The translations under genes were made by a program, and so were the position numbers. A DNA stretch of 64,000 bases, taken from assembly GCA_029862185.1 (NCBI GenBank), contig JAOTXX010000010.1:1-64000 (forward strand). The letters are read 5' to 3'. Source of the DNA: Myxococcales bacterium. Lineage in GTDB: Bacteria; Myxococcota_A; Polyangia; Polyangiales; Houyiibacteriaceae. Positions within the stretch are counted from its first letter, which is position 1. Each line of letters begins with the position of its first letter. This document shows, piece by piece, positions 58,016 through 64,000 of this stretch. A model generated the notes under the pieces. It did no database searches. It was not told the origin of the DNA and saw only the letters and a list, made by a program, of their open reading frames with translations.

Positions 58016-60026
58016 GGATGACCTCGGTCGAGGCGAGGATGATCGCGACGCTTGCGGTGGTGCCTTTGCTCGCGACCATAGCGCTTCGCGCACCCCCTTG
58101 GCGCAACGAGTGAACGGCATGGGCGAGTGCGAAGGAAGAAGAAGTGGCCGGCATGCCTTCGAGTGGTTTGAGTCGATCGACGAAGAGCTCCGGAGGTTTC
58201 GCCGAGCCCCATCTGCGTTGCGCCTGTGCGATCGCTTCATCCAGGTGGTCGGGGCCCGCCACACCAATTCCCACGACCTCGACCGAGGTCGGTGCAGTGC
58301 CGAGGACGAGCGCGCAGGCCGCGTCGCCGAGAGCGCCTCCCGCAACTCCCTCGGTCTGGACATCCACGGCGGCGGCCACGATTCGGTCCGAGTCGCGTCG
58401 TTGGGCAAGCATCCAGGCGGAGATCGCGCAGGCCAGGAGGCCGCTCCCTTCGCCGATGTTGATCGTGCTCTGAGGACCGCGAATGTTCAGGGCCTTGGCG
58501 CAGGCGCTCTGCGCAGCGCTCGGGAGCAACTGAGCAAACGCAGTGGCGTCGGGCTTCGTGAGGCCACGTTCCACGATGCTCGAGCTGAATCGCTCGATGC
58601 TGTCGGGCGAGGCACGGAGAGCTCCCACCATCAGCCCGGTGCGCTCGCGTGCTTCCCCTTTGAGCTTCAGGCCAGCTTCTGCGAGCGCCCTGGAGGTGAC
58701 AGCCGTCAGGAGCTCCGAGGCGCGGTCGATCCCGCGAAGATCGACTCTCGGGAGCTCGGCCGCCAGATCGATCCGGATCTCGCGATCCGATGGCGGCGAG
58801 TTCGATTCATAGATCGACGCGAGCTCCTCGACATTGCTCGCGCCGGCGCACAGAGCCGCGGTCGTGCTCACGAAGACAGGCCGAATTTCGTCCACGTCCA
58901 AGGGCGCCCGTCCGGCGTTTCCAAACACCAGCGCGCAGTTGTTTCCGCCAAAGGCGGAGTTGCTCGAGAGCGCGAGCTCGTATGCCAGTGGCTCGGGCTT
59001 CTTGGCGCTCACCGGACGAGGCGGTCCACCCGGACGCGGGCCTTCGAAGCCCGCCGTCGTTGGGGCCAGTCCCGCACCCATGCACTCGAGAGTGCTGATC
59101 ACTTCCAGCACTCCGGCGGCACTCTGCGCGTGCCCGAGGTGTCCCTTGGTCGAGCTTAGCGGAATAGAGCATCCGAGCTCGGACCCGAACACCGACCGGA
59201 TGGCGCACCATTCGGCCGCGTCGTTGGCGATCGTGCCCGTACCGTGAGCGTTCAGATAGCCGATCTCGGTTTCCGACACGCCTGCATCGTCGAGCGCGCT
59301 CCGAATGGCCGCCGCCACGCCCCGCCCCCTCGGCTCCGGAGACGTCTCGTGGTACGCATCTCCCGAGAGGCCATAGCCTCGAATCAGCGCACGGGTCGTC
59401 GCATCTCGCAGGCCACCTCTCTCGATCACGAGGAAGCCCGCTCCTTCGCCGAGCGTGGTTCCCACCTGCTGGCCGAAAGGAGTGCAAGGACCTTCGCTGA
59501 GGACGCCGAGGGCATGAAAGCCGGCGAAGAGCGCCGGTGTGAGAACGTCGACACCGCCCGCGAGGACCAGATCAGCGAAGCCTCCGCGAATGAGGTCCGC
59601 GCCGAAGCCGATCGCCTGCGTCGAAGACGTGCACGCGGTAGAGACGGTGATCGCCGGCCCCTCGATTGAAAGCTCCTTGGCCAGGCTGCGAGCGAGATTT
59701 TCGGTGTTTTGATCTCCAAAGAGGCTCGCCCCCAGGGTCAGGGCAACGCGCAGTGATCCAAGGGACTCGGGGTCGAGCCGGGCGTGCGCCAACGCGTCTC
59801 GAAGGGCGAGCGATCCGAACTCATGACAGAGCACGGTCGCGTCGCGACCATCGGACTCGTAGCCCGTGACCATGGCTCCCACGTGGGCGGTGAAGGATGA
59901 CGTGTCGAACCGAAGAATCGGGGCGATCCCAATCGCCCCTCTGAAAAGAGCGCCCCGCAAGCGTTCGCGGCCGACGCCCAGCGCGCTCGCTACCCCCCAG
60001 CCGGTGATGCGCGGCGCATCGCTCAT
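58005..60026 (-). CDS. Fused beta-ketoacyl-ACP synthase - chain-length-factor-like (KS-CLF) protein
   Basis: N-terminal KS with C/H/H (STACTSS, NAHGTGT, STKGHLGHAQSAAG); C-terminal second thiolase-like half with INIGEGSGLLACAIS lacking the Cys. Confidence 0.8.
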   Translation of the reverse strand: MSDAPRITGWGVASALGVGRERLRGALFRGAIGIAPILRFDTSSFTAHVGAMVTGYESDGRDATVLCHEFGSLALRDALAHARLDPESLGSLRVALTLGASLFGDQNTENLARSLAKELSIEGPAITVSTACTSSTQAIGFGADLIRGGFADLVLAGGVDVLTPALFAGFHALGVLSEGPCTPFGQQVGTTLGEGAGFLVIERGGLRDATTRALIRGYGLSGDAYHETSPEPRGRGVAAAIRSALDDAGVSETEIGYLNAHGTGTIANDAAEWCAIRSVFGSELGCSIPLSSTKGHLGHAQSAAGVLEVISTLECMGAGLAPTTAGFEGPRPGGPPRPVSAKKPEPLAYELALSSNSAFGGNNCALVFGNAGRAPLDVDEIRPVFVSTTAALCAGASNVEELASIYESNSPPSDREIRIDLAAELPRVDLRGIDRASELLTAVTSRALAEAGLKLKGEARERTGLMVGALRASPDSIERFSSSIVERGLTKPDATAFAQLLPSAAQSACAKALNIRGPQSTINIGEGSGLLACAISAWMLAQRRDSDRIVAAAVDVQTEGVAGGALGDAACALVLGTAPTSVEVVGIGVAGPDHLDEAIAQAQRRWGSAKPPELFVDRLKPLEGMPATSSSFALAHAVHSLRQGGARSAMVASKGTTASVAIILASTEVIHDN

Positions 60027-61120
60027 TGGGTTGTGGTCGACTTGGATTGTGCCTCCTTCGCCTGCTTCCGGCGGCGGACCGCGGCGGCCAGCAGAAAGAG
60101 AGCCAGCAGGATAGCCAAGGCACCAAAGGTGATGGGGACGAGCGCGCCAGTGGCCGCCGTAACGCCGTAGGCCACGCCGCCGGCGATCAGTAGCCCTGCT
60201 CCTGCACCTGCGAGTCCGATCGATGCTCGTTTCAGCCGCCTTGCCTTGCGTTCCAAACGGCGCTGTTCTCTCCCGCTCGCTGTCGGCTCCGCCCGTTGCG
60301 GCGAGCTCGGCTCGACGACTGGATCAAGCGGGGCGGGGGAGGGAGTCGACGCGATGGGATCGTCATACTGGGCCAGCATCCGCCTTGCCCCCAAGCTCAC
60401 CTCGACATGCGTGCCATCGCCTCGTTTGGCTTCGTTGCGCTCCGCGATTCGATTGATCTTGTCGCTGACATCGGCGACCAATTCGTGGGTCGACTGCATG
60501 CGGAGTCGAGCGGAAAGGTGGGAGGATGCCCGCCGCAGTCGCAGGCGGCCGTAGATTCCCATCCCGTGCTCGGCCCCTTCGCTGTCTAAGTCGGCGGCCA
60601 TGTCCATCAGCAGATCGGGGTTTTGGCGCAGCTCTCGATCGATCTCGTGCTTGATGTCGTCATCGGCCGCTTCGACGACGAAGTAGGCGTCGGCCAACGC
60701 CTGGTCGAGCACTGGTGACATTTCAGCAATGTCGGTCTGCACCTCGTCGCTGCTTCGGACATCGTCCGGAAGGGCGTTCACGAGCTCGGAATAGACGAGC
60801 GCTTGATAGGTCGTCCCGAGGAACCGGTTGATGTCCTTGGCGAGCGCGTCGTCAATATCCAGGTCGAGAATGCCCCTGCGCTGCCCCTCCTCGACGTAGT
60901 TCGCTGCGCGTAGCGGTTCGAGTGCGGTCTTGATGTGACGCAGCTCGAGCTCGGGTGAGTTGGCGGCGTGGGGACGTGTCTGGGACGACGCGTATTTCGG
61001 AATCGCGGCTGTGGCCGCCGCGACGCCTGCCACCGCAAACGTGGTCAGCCATTCCCTCCGCGCAATGGAGAGCTCAGACGGGATTGCGTCGGATTCAGTT
61101 TGCCGCTCTGGTTTCGACAT
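60023..61120 (-). CDS. Uncharacterised exported/membrane protein, first gene of the FAS-like operon
   Basis: Strong RBS (aaaggagg); N-terminal RREWLTTFAVAG; C-terminal TM segments and basic tail. Confidence 0.65.
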   Translation of the reverse strand: MSKPERQTESDAIPSELSIARREWLTTFAVAGVAAATAAIPKYASSQTRPHAANSPELELRHIKTALEPLRAANYVEEGQRRGILDLDIDDALAKDINRFLGTTYQALVYSELVNALPDDVRSSDEVQTDIAEMSPVLDQALADAYFVVEAADDDIKHEIDRELRQNPDLLMDMAADLDSEGAEHGMGIYGRLRLRRASSHLSARLRMQSTHELVADVSDKINRIAERNEAKRGDGTHVEVSLGARRMLAQYDDPIASTPSPAPLDPVVEPSSPQRAEPTASGREQRRLERKARRLKRASIGLAGAGAGLLIAGGVAYGVTAATGALVPITFGALAILLALFLLAAAVRRRKQAKEAQSKSTTTQ

Positions 61121-61544
61121 CCATCCTCCTTTCGTCGTCCTTGACAAGACCCGATTGCCGAAGAAAACCAACTTGCATCGTGATCTCCCAATTGATACGT
61201 GATCGACAAAGCAAGCGCCGTGCCAGGCTTGAACATCTTCGTTTCGTGAGCCGTAATTCTTCGAGACGTGAATCTCTTGCGTCTTAATCGAGACGCGCAT
61301 TCACACTCTGAGGCCCGGTCCGACCCAGCCGGGGTCCCGTGCGACCTGGACCGGCCGACCTGACCGTGGTTGACGCAGAAATATCGCAAGAACAACTCTC
61401 CGCGCAGTTCCTTCGCCTTTTGAACCCTTCGCTTTCCGAGAATACCCCACGAGCTGACTTCGCGAGACCACGAGAGGGTGTTTGAATCGGCTATGCCTCA
61501 ACGTGCGTCAGCGCTCAGGCTCACCAGCGGTTACGTTGCCCTCG

Positions 61545-61661
61545 TCTTTCACTCAACCTTCCACTTTCCACAGGACACCACGGGACGGCACGCAACGCCA
61601 CGGGACACTATGTGATTGATATTGTTGAATTTCCCGAATGGTGCTCGAGGCTAGGCGAATA
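61545..61661 (+). repeat. Conserved island right-end unit, copy D
   Basis: TCTTTCACTCAACCTTCCACTTTCCACAGGACACCACGGGACGGCACGCAACGCC...TAGGCGAATA. Confidence 0.9.
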
Positions 61662-61706
61662 TTGCCAAGGTTGAAGTCGTGACTTCGAATCTCTTTTCCC
61701 GCTCCA
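61662..61706 (+). repeat. att copy 6: 45-bp tRNA-Gly 3' end, 2 mismatches
   Basis: ttgccaaggttgaagtcgtgacttcgaatctcttttcccgctcca. Confidence 0.95.
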
Positions 61707-61716
61707 TTTGGCGATG

Positions 61717-61743
61717 ACGGCTCCGTTTTGCGGGGCCGTTTTT
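61717..61743 (+). terminator. Terminator after att copy 6
   Basis: ACGGCTCCG-TTTTG-CGGGGCCGT then TTTT; homologous to 42732 and 44773. Confidence 0.83.
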
Positions 61744-61787
61744 CGTTGGGGAACACGGATCGACTAGGAGCATTTTCAGGGTGGGCG

Positions 61788-63425
61788 CTAGAGGTCTTCG
61801 GGCTTCGACGTGGGGGTCACGCCGTCGAAGGGAACGCCGTCCCAGAAGGTCCGTTCGTCGCTGGCGGGATCGTCTGCGATCTCGCTGATGGCGGCGGCCT
61901 CAGTGCTATCGAACACCATCGTGGCTCGGGTGCTCGCATCGTACGCGGGCCAGCTCGGCATGTTCGAATGGTTCGGGTTGCCCGTCTTGGCGAATGCAAG
62001 CCACGCATCCATCATCTGCTGCGTCAGCGCCTGGGGGAGCGGGTCGGGCCCGTAGATGTCGAGCCAACCTTCGTTGCCGCTGCCGAACATGAACGCAAGC
62101 TCGGCCCCGTGCATGGCGCCGAGATCGTTGTCGGGTGACGCCGGCGCAGGTGGGGGCCAATCGAAGCGGTAGAAAAAGGTGTTGTTCGGCTGGTGGGTCC
62201 GCTGCGCTTCGAGCAAGCGAATCGCAGGGAGCCGGAAGAAGATATCCGAGCCGGCTGCATGCGTGATCACACCGGGCTCCACGCCAGGGCGATTCGCCTC
62301 GTAGAGATCGATGACATCTTGGACGGTCTTGCCTTCTGGAATCGCCCGCTCGCCGTAGGGAATGAACGCCATCACCGCATCGAGAGGCAAGTTCGCAAGC
62401 AGATCGACGTAGAAGATCCAGAGTCGTGTTTCGTCCCTGGTCGTACCGGTCAATAGAGGAATATCGCTGGCGGCGCCCTTGGCGATCGCGTGGATCGGCG
62501 GCTCGGGGAAGACGTCGCCGTCGACGACCGTTCCAAACAAGAGATCGCCCAGGAACGCCACTTCGAGCATCAGGTCCTGTGCCGCGACCAACTCTTCGGT
62601 AGTCAGGTCCAGAAGCTCGTTTACGTCGGTGACGCCCGCGGCTGCCAGGAGATCATCGGAAACAGCCTTCGCGTACGCCGTCTCTCGCGCCGTGCTTCCC
62701 GCCCCACTCTGGGCAATCACTTTGTGAAACAAACCCTTTGCGTCGGGCATCGCCATCAGCGCGGTTGCGCTCATGCCGCCCGCCGACTCTCCGAACAGCG
62801 TGACGTCGTCGGGATCGCCGCCGAAGGCCTCGATGTGGTCGCGCACCCACTCGAGCGCGAGCTTCTGATCGAGGAGGCCCGCGTTGCCGCTACCCGGGAT
62901 CTCGTCGAAGTGGCTGAAGCCGAAGATGCCGAGCCGGTACTCCATGCTCACGACGACCACATCGCCGCGCGCGGCGAGATGCTCACCGCTGTAGAGCGGA
63001 TCCTCGGTGCCCTCGTAGATCCAACCGCCTCCGTGTACCCAGACCATGACGGGCCGCTTCTTGTCGTCGGCGGAAGGCGTCCAGACATTCAGCGTGAGGC
63101 AGTCCTCGCTTTGGTTGTCGTAGACATTGCCGGTACCCGCGTCTGAGGGCTGCGCACAGGCAGGCCCGAACTCGCTCGCGTCGACCGGGCTGTCCCACGC
63201 ATCGACCGCGACCGGCGGCTTGAAGCGGAGATCACCGACCGGCGCCTCGCCGAACGGAAGCCCGAGAAACGCGACCACGCCTTCGTCGATCAACACGCCG
63301 TTCGCCATGCCAAGTGTAGTCTCGGCGGTCGTGACCGGTGCTGTGCTGCTTGCCCCGTCGCTCGAACAGGCGGTGGCTGTCGACGCTACCAGGCTCACAA
63401 ACATGAGAGTCGAAGCTCGCATCAA
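61788..63425 (-). CDS. Carboxylesterase type B lipoprotein
   Basis: EDCLTLNVWTP; VWVHGGGWIYEG; DVTLFGESAGGMS (GxSxG). Confidence 0.9.
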   Translation of the reverse strand: MMRASTLMFVSLVASTATACSSDGASSTAPVTTAETTLGMANGVLIDEGVVAFLGLPFGEAPVGDLRFKPPVAVDAWDSPVDASEFGPACAQPSDAGTGNVYDNQSEDCLTLNVWTPSADDKKRPVMVWVHGGGWIYEGTEDPLYSGEHLAARGDVVVVSMEYRLGIFGFSHFDEIPGSGNAGLLDQKLALEWVRDHIEAFGGDPDDVTLFGESAGGMSATALMAMPDAKGLFHKVIAQSGAGSTARETAYAKAVSDDLLAAAGVTDVNELLDLTTEELVAAQDLMLEVAFLGDLLFGTVVDGDVFPEPPIHAIAKGAASDIPLLTGTTRDETRLWIFYVDLLANLPLDAVMAFIPYGERAIPEGKTVQDVIDLYEANRPGVEPGVITHAAGSDIFFRLPAIRLLEAQRTHQPNNTFFYRFDWPPPAPASPDNDLGAMHGAELAFMFGSGNEGWLDIYGPDPLPQALTQQMMDAWLAFAKTGNPNHSNMPSWPAYDASTRATMVFDSTEAAAISEIADDPASDERTFWDGVPFDGVTPTSKPEDL

Positions 63426-63482
63426 TCACTCCTCTTCCGGGATCAAGTCCATCACTAGGCGCTCCAATTGTCGCGTCGATCC

Positions 63483-64000
63483 TCATCGAGCGTTGTCTTC
63501 GGCCTGCTGCCGATAGAATTCATAGACGCCAAAGCGCCGGAGGATCCAGGTCACCGCTCCCGGGCTGATGGCGTTTGCGACGTCCATGAGCCGCTTGGGG
63601 CCGGGGTTGACGGTAATCTCGGCAAGATCGCGCTCTACTGCACGAAGGACCGCCACAGCGACCTGTTCAGGTGTGCTTTCTCCGGCGAGGCGCGGTGCCC
63701 GCTTGCCGTATTCGGCAAACATGCCGGCTTGTGACACGAACCCAGGGCAGATGACTGAAGCGCTGACGCCGGTGCCGCGAAGCTCTTCGCGAACGCCGCT
63801 GGTCCACTCGATGAGCCCCGCCTTCGTTGCCGCATACGTGGCGGAGTAGGGCGAGCCTTTCTTGCCTCCAAGCGAAGACATCATGACCACGTGCCCGCTA
63901 CCACGCGCGATCATGTCGGGGAGCACGAGCCTCGAGAGCATCAGCGGTGCCACGAGGTTTGTCTGGACCATCCGCTCGATCTCTTCGACCGACATGTTGG
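63483..64000 (-). CDS. Short-chain dehydrogenase/reductase, truncated by window end
   Basis: TNLVAPLMLSRLVLPDMIARGSGHVVMMSSLGGKKGSPYSATYAATKAGLIEW (S...YxxxK). Confidence 0.85.
   Translation of the reverse strand, partial: NMSVEEIERMVQTNLVAPLMLSRLVLPDMIARGSGHVVMMSSLGGKKGSPYSATYAATKAGLIEWTSGVREELRGTGVSASVICPGFVSQAGMFAEYGKRAPRLAGESTPEQVAVAVLRAVERDLAEITVNPGPKRLMDVANAISPGAVTWILRRFGVYEFYRQQAEDNAR

Noticed and set aside
61553-61756. Minus-strand ORF MFPNEKRPRKTEPSSPNGAGKEIRSHDFNLGNIRLASSTIREIQQ...
   Set aside because: It is the antisense translation of terminator, att (tRNA 3' end) and right-end unit; such NEIRTHDFNLGN peptides are tRNA-antisense artefacts.

Overview
GC-rich chromosomal window, probably from a myxobacterium-like deltaproteobacterium (Myxococcota). 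This lineage is inferred from many lipoproteins, an AgmX-like C-terminal domain, a CarH-like regulator and a MYXO-CTERM-like tail; no marker gene was tested. Positions 1-37.5 kb are an ordinary housekeeping backbone: PDH E2 C-terminus, GlcD, GT39, PssA, MoaD-MoaE fusion, M16 peptidase, PPIase, FBPase, EAL protein, FHA-CpaF-like protein, response regulator, MerR/B12 regulator, CysQ, OtsBA, CcmBA, HemW, NadA, DnaJ, WS/DGAT, Slt and LolC. At 37514-37588 there is an intact tRNA-Gly(GCC) with a convergent tyrosine integrase directly downstream. The 3' 44-45 bp of this tRNA then recurs five more times in direct orientation (42677, 44719, 48631, 54281, 61662). These copies partition about 24 kb into five cargo segments. 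Four of the five copies are preceded by a conserved ~117-125 bp unit with CCTTCCAC repeats, and three are followed by a copy of the tRNA-type terminator. The fourth repeat is followed by the truncated 3' end of a second integrase. I read this as a serial tRNA-att accretion array, or an integron-like array of cassettes, carrying mostly exported enzymes: penicillin acylase, GH5-like hydrolase, triad-dead trypsin-like protein, large lipoprotein, and an M48-TPM-TPR fusion. It also carries a compact type II FAS/PKS-like operon with a fused KS-CLF-like protein and an unexpected GcvT-like protein. Annotation is by eye from the sequence and the ORF track; no database search was run.
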